This document shows positions 22,936 through 32,491 of a stretch of 43,509 bases of DNA, in pieces. The notes under the pieces were generated by a model. That model saw nothing but the letters and a program-made list of their open reading frames with translations, had not been told where the DNA came from and searched no databases. The position numbers and the translations under genes are program-made. The first letter of the stretch is position 1; each line of letters opens with the position of its first letter. The stretch covers positions 1 through 43,509 of the forward strand of contig JAFIHA010000007.1 of the NCBI GenBank assembly GCA_017848965.1. Reading direction: 5' to 3'. The DNA is from Dechloromonas aromatica (nom. nud.) (GTDB lineage: Bacteria > Pseudomonadota > Gammaproteobacteria > Burkholderiales > Rhodocyclaceae).

Positions 22936-23994
22936 TTACCCTGGCCAGGCGATCACGAAGATGCTGCCGCCCTGATCCGAGGTCTGGCAGTACGCCTGGC
23001 CGCCATGCGCCTCGGCGATGGCCTTGACCACTGCTAGGCCGAGGCCGCTGCCGCCCGTCTTGTTCGAACGCGAGGGATCGCCGCGCCGGAACGCCTCGAA
23101 GACGCTGGCGGCGATCTCGGCCGGCAGGCCCGGCCCCTGGTCTTCGACGCTCAGCCGGCAGAGCCCTTCCGAGTGGTCGAGCCGCACGCTCAGCAGGCCA
23201 GGGGTGGCGTGCTGCAAGGCGTTTTCCAGCAGGGCCATCAGCGCCTGACGGATGCGCACCGGGTCGCAGTCGACCTGCAGATTGGTGTCAATTGCCTGGT
23301 GCAGCGTGAATCCCAGGGCGCTGAGGCGGGGCGAGAAGACCTGCAGCACGCTGTCCAGTTCTTCGGCTAGCGGGTGCCGGCCGCGCTGCAGTTCGAGGTG
23401 GCCGCTTTCCTTGAGGCTGAGGACGCGCAGATCCTCGATCAGGCGGTTGAGACCTTCGACCTGACGCAACAAGCCTTCGAACAACTGGCTGCTCGGCGAG
23501 AAGACGCCGTCGACCAGCCCCTGCAGGCGGCCGCGCAGGATGGTGACCGGCGTGCGCAATTCGTGGGCAATGGCGGCGTTCCAGAATTCGCGTTCGCTGC
23601 TCATGCCTTGCAGCCGTTCGGCCATGGCGTTGAAGTCGCGGACCAGTTGCGCGGTTTCGCCCTGGGCTTGCGCATCCATGACAGCGCGGGCGTCCAGCTT
23701 GCCCTGCGCGACTTCACGCAGGCTGTGGGCGACCGAGTTGAGCGGCGTCAGGATGCGCCGCGACAGACGGATCGCGGCGAACACCGCCATCGCCAGCGCG
23801 GCGGCGACGGTGCAGACGATCCACACCGTTTCGACCTGCGACGGTATCCAGGTGTCGGAAATGCTGCCCGGTAGATAGGCCAGGGCCAGCGCATAGAAGG
23901 CGTAGGAGCCGAAGACCGAGATCAGGATGATGCCCAGCGCCATCACCACGAAGGACTGGATGATCTGTCGGCGCAGGCTGTGCGAGGGGGTCAT
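22936..23994 (-). CDS. Sensor histidine kinase (BaeS-like)
   Basis: A 352-residue membrane kinase. TM1 is at about residues 14-36 and TM2 at about 57-77, around a short periplasmic loop. HAMP follows (about 78-130), then the H-box (AAIAHELRTPVTILRGRLQG, phospho-His near residue 145), the N-box (LMALLENALQHA), the G1 box (VEDQGPGLP) and the G2 box (GSGLGLAVVKAIAEAHGG). It overlaps the response regulator stop (ATGA) and is co-transcribed with it. The pair is divergent from an RND efflux operon, which it probably controls, as BaeSR-type systems do. The signal is unknown. Confidence 0.93.
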   Translation of the reverse strand: MTPSHSLRRQIIQSFVVMALGIILISVFGSYAFYALALAYLPGSISDTWIPSQVETVWIVCTVAAALAMAVFAAIRLSRRILTPLNSVAHSLREVAQGKLDARAVMDAQAQGETAQLVRDFNAMAERLQGMSSEREFWNAAIAHELRTPVTILRGRLQGLVDGVFSPSSQLFEGLLRQVEGLNRLIEDLRVLSLKESGHLELQRGRHPLAEELDSVLQVFSPRLSALGFTLHQAIDTNLQVDCDPVRIRQALMALLENALQHATPGLLSVRLDHSEGLCRLSVEDQGPGLPAEIAASVFEAFRRGDPSRSNKTGGSGLGLAVVKAIAEAHGGQAYCQTSDQGGSIFVIAWPG

Positions 23995-24731
23995 GCGTCG
24001 CCGCCGAAGCGATAGCCGACGCCCCAGACGCTGGTCGGGACGCCTTCGATGCCCAGCGCCTCCAGTTTCTTGCGCAGCTTGCTGACGTGGCTGTCGACGG
24101 TGCGCTCCTGGGTGTCGCCTTCGGGCAGGCAGTTGGCCAGCAGTTCGCTGCGGCTGAAGACGCGTTTGGGCGCGCGCATCAGGCAGGCGAGCAGCTTGAA
24201 CTCGGTCAGCGTGAGATCCAGCGTCTGTTGCCGGCCGTCGCGGTAGACGCTGGCTTCGTGGCTGTCGGGATCGATCTGGAACGGGCCGGCCCGCAGGATA
24301 GGCGTCGCGGCGGCGGGCGCCGCGCGGGTGCGGCGCAGTACTGCCTCGACCCGCGCCACCACTTCGGCCGGGTTGAACGGTTTGACCACGTAGTCGTCGG
24401 CGCCCAGGCGCAACCCCATCAGCTTGTCGATATCCTGATCGAGCGCGGTCAGCATGATCACCGGCGTATCGCCACGGGTGCGGATTTCGCTGAGCACCTT
24501 CCAGCCGTCGAGCTGCGGCATCTGCACATCGAGCAGCAGCAAATCGGGCTTGAGCGCCCGGTGCATGGCCAGGGCCTGCTGGCCATCGCTCGCGTGCCGG
24601 GTGCGCAGCCCGCTGCGTTGCAGGTAGGCGCTGAGGATTTCGGCGATCTCGGGCTCGTCTTCGGCAATCAGGACGAGCGCCTGGGCCTGTGCGGCAGGCG
24701 GGCGAGCGGCGGTTGGGCTTGATTCGGGCAT
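23991..24731 (-). CDS. OmpR-family response regulator (BaeR-like)
   Basis: A 246-residue regulator. The receiver domain (about residues 18-133) has acidic residues in LIAEDEPE, the phospho-Asp in LLLLDVQMPQLDGW (near residue 66), the Thr in VIMLTALD and the Lys in DDYVVKPFNPAEVVARV. The winged-helix DNA-binding domain (about 145-243) shows LTLTEFKLLACLMR and the TVDSHVSKLRKKLE recognition helix. It lies 139 bp from the divergent efflux operon start, and its binding sites are probably in that gap. Confidence 0.94.
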   Translation of the reverse strand: MPESSPTAARPPAAQAQALVLIAEDEPEIAEILSAYLQRSGLRTRHASDGQQALAMHRALKPDLLLLDVQMPQLDGWKVLSEIRTRGDTPVIMLTALDQDIDKLMGLRLGADDYVVKPFNPAEVVARVEAVLRRTRAAPAAATPILRAGPFQIDPDSHEASVYRDGRQQTLDLTLTEFKLLACLMRAPKRVFSRSELLANCLPEGDTQERTVDSHVSKLRKKLEALGIEGVPTSVWGVGYRFGGDA

Positions 24732-24870
24732 GGGCGAATCTTATCGCCGCCTCCATGCTTTCTCCAAAAAGCCTCGAAACCGCCTCGACAACTGTGCGCC
24801 AGACTCGCCCTCCGGTCGTATTTCTCGCGCCTTCGGGCGGCAAAAGGCAATTGACGAGGTCAGGTTTGGC

Positions 24871-26004
24871 ATGAGTTCCATAAAAGGTTTTGCGCGCATC
24901 CTGTTTGCCGGGGCGCTCCTGCTCGGGGTGGCCGCTTGCGGCCCGGCGGCGGAAGACAAAGCGCCCGCCGCGCCGCTTCAGGTTTCGGTGATGACCCTCG
25001 AAGCACAGGCATTGACCGTCAGCGAGGACCTGCCGGGGCGCGTGGCGGCTTTGCGCAGCGCCGAGGTGCGCGCCCAGGTCGGCGGCATCGTGCAGCACCG
25101 CCGCTTCGAGCAAGGTAGCGAAGTCAACGCCGGTAGCGTGTTGTTCCAGATCAATCCGGCGCCGTTCGCGGCCGAAGCCGACAGTGCCGCCGCCGCCTTG
25201 CAGCGGAGCGAGGCGGCGCATACGCGGGCCGCAATCCAGGTTGACCGGCTGGCCCCGCTGATGCGGGCCGAGGCGGTCAGCCGCCAGGCTTACGACGACG
25301 CGGTAGCGCTGCGCGACCAGGCGGCTGCCGAACTGGCCCAGGCCAAGGCAACGCTGGCGCGCCGACGTCTGGACTTGAAGTTTGCCAGCGTCGAGGCGCC
25401 AATCTCCGGACGGGTCGATCAGGCTCTGGTCAGCGAAGGTGCCCTGGTGGCGCCGGGTGACAGTTCGCCAATGGCGAGGATTCAGCAGATCGACCAGGTC
25501 TATGTCGACGTGCGCCAGTCGGCGGCGGCGCTGGAATCCCTGCGCCGGCAGGCCGAGCCGACGGCGTCGGCACTGGCCGTGGACATCCTGGACGGCGAGG
25601 GAAAGCCCATGGGGCTGAACGGGCGCATCCTGTTTTCCGGGATCGAAGTCGATGCCGGCACCGGCGACGTGCTGCTGCGGGTCCTGGTCGACAACCCGCA
25701 GCGTCGCTTGCTGCCCGGCATGTTTGTCCGGGCCCGCATCGGGCGCGCACATTATCCGGCGGCGTTGAGCGTGCCGCAGCAGGCGGTGCTTCGGCGGGGA
25801 AGCCAGGCCAGTGTCTGGGTGGTCGATATGCACGGCCTTGCGCAGCAGCGGGCGATCGAGCTGGGCGAACTGGTCGGGCGCCGCTACCGCGTAGTCTCCG
25901 GGCTGAGCGCCGGGCAGCAGGTGGTGATCGAAGGGATCGAACGCCTCAGTCCGGATGCGCCGGTCGTCACCCGTGTCTGGCAGCCCGCTGCCGCCGCTCA
26001 CTGA
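24871..26004 (+). CDS. RND efflux periplasmic adaptor (membrane fusion lipoprotein)
   Basis: A 377-residue HlyD/AcrA-family adaptor. The lipobox LGVAAC, with the lipidated Cys near residue 23, follows a signal peptide. Then come a biotinyl-lipoyl-like hybrid motif (VRAQVGGIVQHRRFEQGSEV), an alpha-hairpin (about residues 100-170), the second lipoyl half (FASVEAPISGRVDQALVSEG) and a beta-barrel. ATG 24871 has an upstream GAGGTCAGG. It is the first gene of a three-gene operon with the RND pump (17 bp later) and the outer-membrane factor. Confidence 0.94.
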   Translation: MSSIKGFARILFAGALLLGVAACGPAAEDKAPAAPLQVSVMTLEAQALTVSEDLPGRVAALRSAEVRAQVGGIVQHRRFEQGSEVNAGSVLFQINPAPFAAEADSAAAALQRSEAAHTRAAIQVDRLAPLMRAEAVSRQAYDDAVALRDQAAAELAQAKATLARRRLDLKFASVEAPISGRVDQALVSEGALVAPGDSSPMARIQQIDQVYVDVRQSAAALESLRRQAEPTASALAVDILDGEGKPMGLNGRILFSGIEVDAGTGDVLLRVLVDNPQRRLLPGMFVRARIGRAHYPAALSVPQQAVLRRGSQASVWVVDMHGLAQQRAIELGELVGRRYRVVSGLSAGQQVVIEGIERLSPDAPVVTRVWQPAAAAH

Positions 26005-26020
26005 GTCGGGAGCGCCCGCC

Positions 26021-29000
26021 ATGCCGCAGTTTTTCATCAAGCGCCCGGTGTTCGCCTGGGTGATCGCCCTGTTCATCGTGCTCGCCGGCGTGATCGCCAT
26101 CCCGCAACTGCCGATTGCCCGCTATCCCTCGGTGGCGCCGCCGTCGGTCAGCCTTTACGCCAGCTATCCGGGGGCCACGCCGCAGACGCTCAACGACTCG
26201 GTGGTGACCCTGGTCGAACGCGAACTGTCGGGGGTCAAGAACCTGCTGTACTTCGAATCCTCGGTCGATACCTCGGGCAGCGCGCAGATCACCGCCACCT
26301 TCAAGCCAGGCACCGACCCCGAGCTGGCCCAGGTGGACGTGCAGAATCGCATCAAGTCGGTCGAGCCGCGCCTGCCGCAGGCGGTCAGGCAGAACGGCCT
26401 GCAGGTCGAGTCGGCGGCGTCCGGCTTCCTGATGATGGTCGGCATGACTTCGCCCGGCGGCCAGTTCGACGAAGTCGCGCTGAACGACTACCTGGCGCGC
26501 AACGTCGTCCCGGAGCTGCGCCGTATCGACGGGGTCGGCCGCGTGCAGTTGTTCGGCGCCGAGCAGGCCATGCGGATCTGGGTCGATCCGGACAAGCTCA
26601 CCGCCTACAGCCTGACGATGAACGAGCTGGCGCAGGCCATCGAGCAGCAGAACGCGCAGATCGCGCCGGGCCGGATCGGCGACGAGCCGGCCTTGCCCGG
26701 GCAGCGCCTGACCGTGCCGCTGACCGTCCAGGGGCAACTGACGACGCCAGCGCAGTTCGCCGCCATCGTTCTGCGCGCCGGGGCCGACGGTTCGAAAGTG
26801 CTGCTCGGCGACGTGGCGCGGGTGGAACTGGGCGCCCAGTCCTACGCCTTCGCCAACCGCGAGAACGGCGTGCCGGCGACCAGTGCCGCCATCCAGCTGG
26901 CGCCGGGCGGCAACGCGGTACGCACCGCCGCTGCCGTGCGTGCACGCCTGGCGGAACTGGCGGCGAACCTGCCGGCGGGCATGGCCTACTCGGTGCCGTT
27001 CGATACCGCGCCCTTCGTCAAGCTGTCGATCGAGAAGGTCATCTACACGCTGTTGGAAGCCATGCTGCTGGTTTTCCTGGTGATGTACCTGTTCCTGCAG
27101 AACCTGCGTTACACGCTGATTCCGGCCATCGTTGCGCCGATCGCACTGCTCGGTACCTTCGCGCTGATGCTGGTGGCCGGGTTTTCGATCAATTCCCTGA
27201 CCATGTTCGGCATGGTGCTGGCCATCGGCATCATCGTCGACGATGCCATCGTCGTGGTGGAGAACGTCGAGCGGCTGATGGCCAGCCACGGACTCTCGCC
27301 ACGGGAGGCAACGGCGCAGGCGATGCGGGAAATCACCGGTGCGGTGATCGGCATCACCCTGGTGCTGACCGCCGTGTTCATCCCGATGGCTTTCGCCAGC
27401 GGATCGGTCGGCGTCATCTACCGCCAGTTTGCGCTGGCGATGGCGGTGTCCATCCTGTTCTCGGCGCTGCTCGCCTTGAGCCTGACGCCGGCGCTGTGCG
27501 CCAGCCTGTTGCGCCCGGTCGCCCCCGATCATCAGCACAAGCGCGGCTTTTTCGGTGCCTTCAATCGCGCCTTCGACCGCTTCAGCGCCGGCTACAGCGA
27601 GCGGGTCAGGCGCCTGCTCGGGCGTAGCGGCCGGATGATGGCGGCGTTTGCGGTGGTCTGCGCCTTGCTGACGCTTGCCGTCTGGCAGCTGCCGTCGTCC
27701 TTCCTGCCTGAAGAGGACCAGGGGTACTTCATGACCTCGATCCAGTTGCCGACCGGTGCGACCAGCGAACGGACGCTGGACGTGGTCAAGGCCTTCGAGG
27801 CGCATGTCGCGACGCGCCCGGCGCTGGATGTGAACCTGGTGGTGCAGGGTTTCAGCTTCTCGGGCTCCGGCCCCAATGCGGCGATGGCCTTCACCATGCT
27901 CAAGGACTGGGGGCGGCGTAACGGCGCCAGCGCGAGCGAAGAGGCGGCGCTCGCCCAGCAGGCGATGGCCGACAGCGTCGAAGGCACGGTGATGAGCCTG
28001 ATGCCGCCGGCCATCGACGAGTTGGGCACTTCCTCCGGTTTCACCCTCTATCTGCAGGATCGGGCCAACCGGGGTGAGGTGGCGCTGCTGGCCGCGCAGG
28101 CCCGCCTGCTGGCGCTCGCCGCCGGGAGCAAGCTGGTCAGCGCTGTATACGCTGACGGCTTGCCGCCCGGCGCCAGCATCCGCCTGGAGATCGACCGCCA
28201 GAAGGCCGAGGCCATGGGGCTTTCCTTCGCCGCCGTGAGCAATACGCTGTCGGCAGCCATGGGGTCGCTGTACGTCAATGATTTTCCCAACGCCGGGCGC
28301 ATGCAGCAGGTCATTCTCCAGGCCGACGCGCCGGCGCGCATGCAGCTCGACGATGTGCTCGCCCTGCGCGTGCGCAACGCCGGCGGCGGCATGGTCGCGC
28401 TGCGCGAGGTGGTGAGGGCTGAGTGGACCGAGTCGCCGCAGCAGATGATGCGCTTTCAGGGGTTTCCGGCGGTACGTATCGCCGGGAGCGCGGCACCCGG
28501 GGTTTCCAGCGGTGCCGCGATGGACGAGATGGAGCGTCTGGCGGCGCAGTTGCCGCCGGGGTTTGCCGTTGCCTGGACCGGGCAATCGCTGCAGGAGCGC
28601 CAGTCGGCGGCGCAGGCGCCGTTGCTGATGCTGCTTTCGGCGCTGGTCGTCTTCCTGGTCCTGGCGGCGCTCTACGAGAGCTGGACGATACCGCTGGCGG
28701 TGCTGCTGGTGGTGCCGCTCGGGTTGCTCGGCGCGGTGCTCGCGGTGATCCTGCGCGGCATGCCCAACGACGTGTTCTTCAAGGTCGGCATGGTCACCAT
28801 CATCGGCCTGTCGGCCAAGAACGCCATCCTCATCGTCGAGTTCGCCCGCCAGTTGCATGCCGAAGGGCGAACCCTGGTCGATGCTGCGGTGACGGCGGTG
28901 CGCCTGCGCCTGCGCCCGATCCTGATGACCTCGCTGGCGTTCACCCTCGGCGTCCTGCCGCTGATGCTGGCCCGCGGCGCCAGCGCCGAATCGCAGCACG

Positions 29001-29158
29001 CAATCGGCACCGGCGTCTTCGGCGGCATGCTTAGCGGTACCTTGCTGGCGGTGTTCTTCGTGCCGGCCTTCTTTGTTTTTGTCATCGGCACGCAGGAACG
29101 CATTGCCGCATGGCGCGCGCAACGCGGCGCCAGCGCGCCGACCGGGGAAAAGCAATGA
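26021..29158 (+). CDS. RND multidrug efflux transporter (HAE1 family)
   Basis: A 1045-residue inner-membrane proton-driven pump of the AcrB/MexB type, of normal length, with 12 expected helices. It starts MPQFFIKRPVFAWVIALFI. The proton-relay Asp pair is in GIIVDDAIVVVENVERLM (near residue 405), and the TM10 Lys lies in GLSAKNAILIVEFARQL. The porter domain includes PGATPQTLNDSV and GVGRVQLFG. It probably exports hydrophobic drugs, biocides or solvents together with the adjacent adaptor and TolC-like channel. The specific substrate cannot be read from sequence. It overlaps the next gene by ATGA. Confidence 0.96.
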   Translation: MPQFFIKRPVFAWVIALFIVLAGVIAIPQLPIARYPSVAPPSVSLYASYPGATPQTLNDSVVTLVERELSGVKNLLYFESSVDTSGSAQITATFKPGTDPELAQVDVQNRIKSVEPRLPQAVRQNGLQVESAASGFLMMVGMTSPGGQFDEVALNDYLARNVVPELRRIDGVGRVQLFGAEQAMRIWVDPDKLTAYSLTMNELAQAIEQQNAQIAPGRIGDEPALPGQRLTVPLTVQGQLTTPAQFAAIVLRAGADGSKVLLGDVARVELGAQSYAFANRENGVPATSAAIQLAPGGNAVRTAAAVRARLAELAANLPAGMAYSVPFDTAPFVKLSIEKVIYTLLEAMLLVFLVMYLFLQNLRYTLIPAIVAPIALLGTFALMLVAGFSINSLTMFGMVLAIGIIVDDAIVVVENVERLMASHGLSPREATAQAMREITGAVIGITLVLTAVFIPMAFASGSVGVIYRQFALAMAVSILFSALLALSLTPALCASLLRPVAPDHQHKRGFFGAFNRAFDRFSAGYSERVRRLLGRSGRMMAAFAVVCALLTLAVWQLPSSFLPEEDQGYFMTSIQLPTGATSERTLDVVKAFEAHVATRPALDVNLVVQGFSFSGSGPNAAMAFTMLKDWGRRNGASASEEAALAQQAMADSVEGTVMSLMPPAIDELGTSSGFTLYLQDRANRGEVALLAAQARLLALAAGSKLVSAVYADGLPPGASIRLEIDRQKAEAMGLSFAAVSNTLSAAMGSLYVNDFPNAGRMQQVILQADAPARMQLDDVLALRVRNAGGGMVALREVVRAEWTESPQQMMRFQGFPAVRIAGSAAPGVSSGAAMDEMERLAAQLPPGFAVAWTGQSLQERQSAAQAPLLMLLSALVVFLVLAALYESWTIPLAVLLVVPLGLLGAVLAVILRGMPNDVFFKVGMVTIIGLSAKNAILIVEFARQLHAEGRTLVDAAVTAVRLRLRPILMTSLAFTLGVLPLMLARGASAESQHAIGTGVFGGMLSGTLLAVFFVPAFFVFVIGTQERIAAWRAQRGASAPTGEKQ

Positions 29159-30609
29159 TCCGCCTGCTTCTGAGCCTGTTCCTGTGCGGCAGCCTGGCCG
29201 CTTGTTCGCTGACGCCCCTGCTGGAACTGCCGCCGTCGCCCGTGCCGGCGAGTTTCCCGCTGGCGACCGAGGCCGCGCCGGCCGGCCCGCCCGGCTGGCG
29301 GGCGATGTTCGGCGATCCGCGTCTGCAACGGCTGATCGAGCTGGCCCTGCAGCACAATCGCGACCTGCGCCTGGCCGCGCTCAACGTCGAGGCGGCGCAG
29401 GCGCTGGCCAGGGTCCAGCGCGCCGGACTGCTGCCCGGCGTTGGTCTGACCGCGACGCAGACGCGCGAGCGGGCCCTGGCGACCGACGGCGGCGGCCACA
29501 CGACCCGCTCGGTGAGCCGGCAGGCCGAAGTGAATGTCGCGGTCAGCGCCTTCGAACTCGATCTCTTCGGGCGCGTGCGGGCGCTCTCCGATGCGGCGCT
29601 GGCGCGCTACCTGGCGAGCGAACATGGGCGCGACGCGGTTCATATCGCGCTCGTCAGCGCCGTCGCCGAGGCCTACTTCGCGCAGCAGCTGGCCGTCGAG
29701 CAACGGCAGCTAGCGGAACGCATGCTGGCCGATTGGCAACAATCGCTGGCCCTGGCCCGCCTGCTCAAGCAGGCCGAACAGAGCAGCAGCCTCGATGTCG
29801 CCCAGGCCGAGGCCCAGGCGGCGCTGGCCGAGGCCGAACTGGAAGCGCGCCGGCGGGCCGAGGCGCAGGCGGCGAATGCGCTGCAGTTGTTGGTCGGCGG
29901 CGAACTGCCCGGCGACTTGCCGGCCGCCCTGCCGCTCGCCGGGCAGCCGGTGATCGCCCGGCTGCCGGCCGGCTTGCCGTCGGAGCTGCTATTGACCCGG
30001 CCCGATCTACGCCAGGCCGAACAGATGCTGGTGGCGGCCAACGCCGATATCGGCGCGGCGCGGGCCGCGTTCTTTCCGCAGATTTCGCTGACTGCGTCGT
30101 TCGGTTACGCCAGTACCGCGCTTGGCGGCTTGTTCGATCCGGGGCACCAGGTCTGGCGTTTCGCCCCGCAACTGTCGCAGCCGCTGTTCCAGGGTGGCCG
30201 TTTGCGCGCCGAACTGCGCCTGGCCGAGGTCCGCAAGTCCGAGGCCGTCGCCCAGTACGAACGCGCCATTCAGAACGCCTTCCGCGAAGTCGCCGATGCC
30301 CTGGCCGGTACCGCCACCTTCGACCGCCAGATCGCCGCGCAGCAACGGGCGCTGGACGCCGCCGAGCGTCGCCTGGCCTTGTCCCGGCAACGTTATCAGG
30401 CCGGACTCGACGGCCGTCTCGAACTGCTCGACGCGCAACGCCAGTTCGACGCCGCGCGGCAGGCAATGCTGGTGCTGCGCCACGAGGAAATTGCCAACCG
30501 GGTGGCGCTCTACAAATCCCTCGGCGGCGGCCTGGGCGTTCACGCGGGGGGAAGCGACGCCTCCGTCGCAACGCCCGCAGCACTCAATCCGGGTGCTGGG
30601 GCGTCATGA
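29155..30609 (+). CDS. RND outer-membrane factor lipoprotein (NodT/OprM family)
   Basis: A 484-residue TolC-fold channel. The lipobox SLAAC lies near residue 16, followed by PLLELPPSPVP and the family hallmark WRAMFGDPRLQRLIELALQHNRDL. Two halves of coiled-coil repeats follow, with LLTRPDLRQAEQMLVAANADIGAARAAFFPQ (in parts) in the second. The ATG overlaps the pump stop codon, so translation is coupled. An upstream in-frame start at 29110 would lie inside the pump gene and lacks a signal peptide. Confidence 0.94.
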   Translation: MIRLLLSLFLCGSLAACSLTPLLELPPSPVPASFPLATEAAPAGPPGWRAMFGDPRLQRLIELALQHNRDLRLAALNVEAAQALARVQRAGLLPGVGLTATQTRERALATDGGGHTTRSVSRQAEVNVAVSAFELDLFGRVRALSDAALARYLASEHGRDAVHIALVSAVAEAYFAQQLAVEQRQLAERMLADWQQSLALARLLKQAEQSSSLDVAQAEAQAALAEAELEARRRAEAQAANALQLLVGGELPGDLPAALPLAGQPVIARLPAGLPSELLLTRPDLRQAEQMLVAANADIGAARAAFFPQISLTASFGYASTALGGLFDPGHQVWRFAPQLSQPLFQGGRLRAELRLAEVRKSEAVAQYERAIQNAFREVADALAGTATFDRQIAAQQRALDAAERRLALSRQRYQAGLDGRLELLDAQRQFDAARQAMLVLRHEEIANRVALYKSLGGGLGVHAGGSDASVATPAALNPGAGAS

Positions 30610-30696
30610 TGTCTGGTACGGCGATTGGTGCAGCTTGCCGGCTACGGGCTGCCCGGAGGATTCCTCGTTGGCGGACTGATGCGCGGCGTAACCGGA

Positions 30697-31338
30697 TCAA
30701 GGCGCAGCTATCGCCGCGATCAGTCCCCGGGACGTACTCACCGGCAGGCGCAGCGTCGCGTAGCCGCGATAGTTGCCGGCCTTGGCCTCGTCGCTGAACC
30801 AGACCAGCCATTCGCGTCGACCGTCGGCGGCGACGATGTCGGCGATGACCTCGAAGCGGTAGCGCCAGTCTTCGGTCTCCAGCGTCACCGCGTGCGTTTC
30901 GATCTGCGGCACGGCACCACCGATGGCGGCGAGCGTGAACTTCTCGCCCAGGCGCGGTCGCAGCGACGACGGGAAGCTGCGCAGGTCCAGGCGCTGCAGC
31001 AGTTCGCGGCCGTAGGACGGCGGCAGCGCCGCCGCCGGCGCCAGTGCCTTGGCCTGGTCGAGCTGGGTCAGCGCGTCGCACACCAGGTAGGCCTGGGCGA
31101 TAGCGCGATTGTTGACCGCTTCGTCGATCGTGCCGCTGCCTCGCTCGGCCAGGTAGCCGTGACAATCGCGCACCGTGCGGCCGTTGGCGAAGCGCAGCGG
31201 CGGCCGGACGGCGCTCATCGTCTGCGCCTCGTTCGCCCAAGCCTGGCGCAGGCCGGCGTTGAAGATTTCGTGTTCGCCGGGCTTGCCCGGCACGGCGGCG
31301 CAGGCGGCAACGAGGAGGAGGGGGAGGAGGCGCTTCAC
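30697..31338 (-). CDS. Lipoprotein of unknown function coupled to muramidase
   Basis: A 213-residue protein with a signal peptide and lipobox-like end (LLLVAACAAVPG, Cys near residue 13), so it is likely anchored in the cell envelope. Three other cysteines are scattered. No known domain is recognised. Its start overlaps the stop of the pesticin-like muramidase (31335-31338), which suggests a functional pair, possibly enzyme and envelope inhibitor/immunity protein. That pairing is inference from gene order only. Confidence 0.75.
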   Translation of the reverse strand: MKRLLPLLLVAACAAVPGKPGEHEIFNAGLRQAWANEAQTMSAVRPPLRFANGRTVRDCHGYLAERGSGTIDEAVNNRAIAQAYLVCDALTQLDQAKALAPAAALPPSYGRELLQRLDLRSFPSSLRPRLGEKFTLAAIGGAVPQIETHAVTLETEDWRYRFEVIADIVAADGRREWLVWFSDEAKAGNYRGYATLRLPVSTSRGLIAAIAAP

Positions 31339-31898
31339 TTGACGATTTTCTCCAGCAGGGTGGCTTCCAGTCCGCGCCGCGTCGGGTAGGCGTCGCCGAA
31401 GGCTCGCAGCAGTTTGACCGCTTCGGCCCAGTCCTGGCTACTGACGGCTTTCCAGAATTTCGGCGTCTTGGCGCTGAGGTCGCCGTATTGGAAGGATACC
31501 GAGGCAATGACGGTTTGTGCTTCGGCCGGCAGCGAATAGAAGTCGGTTTTCGCGGTGTTGTCGATGGCGGCCGCGTAGCGACGCTTCAGCTTATCGACTT
31601 CCTTGGCCTTCACCGCCTTGTCGATCTCGGTCGCCTCCGCCGCCGAGATGGTCAGGCTCTTGGCGCTCAGCGCATCGCTCGCCGCCTTGGCGGTCTTGCC
31701 GAGATAAGGCTTGAGTTTGGTGACCAGGTCGGCGGACAGGCCGAGGTTGTTCAAGTCCGATTCGTTGCGCTGGCCAAGGTCGAAACCGGTTGCGACCGTC
31801 ACGCCGCTCTTGCTCACCTCGCTCGCCGGAACGTAGGCCTCGGTGATGCTCCCGCCTTCGCGATCGCTGATGAATTTGTAGTCAATCTGGTTTGCCAT
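31335..31898 (-). CDS. Pesticin-C/T4-lysozyme-like muramidase
   Basis: A 187-residue protein that looks like the catalytic domain of pesticin, a T4-lysozyme-fold peptidoglycan hydrolase. It starts YKFISDREGG (candidate catalytic Glu14), continues VATGFDLGQRN (candidate Thr37 and Asp40), and has FYSLPAEAQTVIASVSFQYG in the C-terminal lobe. No signal peptide is seen, so delivery to the cell wall needs a secretion system, lysis or import by other cells. The downstream lipoprotein overlaps it by 4 bp. It could be a phage-derived lysozyme, a bacteriocin-type toxin or a type VI effector. Confidence 0.78.
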   Translation of the reverse strand: MANQIDYKFISDREGGSITEAYVPASEVSKSGVTVATGFDLGQRNESDLNNLGLSADLVTKLKPYLGKTAKAASDALSAKSLTISAAEATEIDKAVKAKEVDKLKRRYAAAIDNTAKTDFYSLPAEAQTVIASVSFQYGDLSAKTPKFWKAVSSQDWAEAVKLLRAFGDAYPTRRGLEATLLEKIVK

Positions 31899-32127
31899 GT
31901 CTTGTCCTCGTCTCGGTGAGCTTGAATTGATTGCTCGCTATTCTAGGTTGAAGCCATCGGCATATGACAAAAAGTTTTTCCGATGAGGGGCACGGCGCAT
32001 GTCTGCACAGCATGGTTGAACGTCCTTCGTGTCCGATTCCGTCCGCTTCTGGTCCCGTTCCGGTCTGTCGCGGGTTTCGGCAGCCGCCTAAGCTTCGTCT
32101 CCAGGGAAACCGTCACGGGAGACGATC

Positions 32128-32478
32128 ATGGAACGCGAAGTCCTGTTGTTGTTGCCGTTGCCAGCCGGTGTCGATGGCGATTCGTCGCTGTTGCGGCTGG
32201 TGTTCGAGCGCTGGTGGCAGGGCGCGGCGGCGGTGGCGCTGGGGGCTGCCGAGGGCTGGCCGGTGCCGGTCGAGCGGCGCTTTGCCGGGGCCGGCGTGCC
32301 GCTGGCGTTGCGCTTCTGGTTGTGGCGGCGGCGGGGGGCGCGGGTGATCGTGGCCGGCGTCGGCGCTGCCGGGTTGGTGGCCGAATTGCGCCGCCTGGGG
32401 TACGCCGCCGAACTACCCGGTAGTGCTTCGTGCGACACTGGCGCGGCGGACGCGCCGGGTTTGCTGCGTCCGGCCTGA
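32128..32478 (+). CDS. Small protein of unknown function
   Basis: A 116-residue frame with an upstream GGGAGA ribosome site and an ATG 364 nt ahead of the GlxA-type regulator, ending 13 bp before it. The sequence is rich in Leu, Ala, Arg and Trp (LLRLVFERWWQGAAAVALG, LALRFWLWRRRGARV) and has no recognised motif. High-GC DNA gives many spurious frames, so the gene is only moderately supported, mainly by spacing and strand. Confidence 0.45.
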   Translation: MEREVLLLLPLPAGVDGDSSLLRLVFERWWQGAAAVALGAAEGWPVPVERRFAGAGVPLALRFWLWRRRGARVIVAGVGAAGLVAELRRLGYAAELPGSASCDTGAADAPGLLRPA

Positions 32479-32491
32479 TCGGGAGTTTTCC

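Noticed and set aside
22936..26100. Minus-strand frame of over 1000 codons spanning kinase, regulator and adaptor region
   Set aside because: Only the part up to 23994 is the real histidine kinase. The remainder is antisense or out of frame with the response regulator and adaptor genes.
25967..29155. About 1060-codon minus-strand frame opposite the RND pump
   Set aside because: The frame mirrors the pump gene codon for codon, is rich in Arg/Gln/His, and has no recognisable domain.
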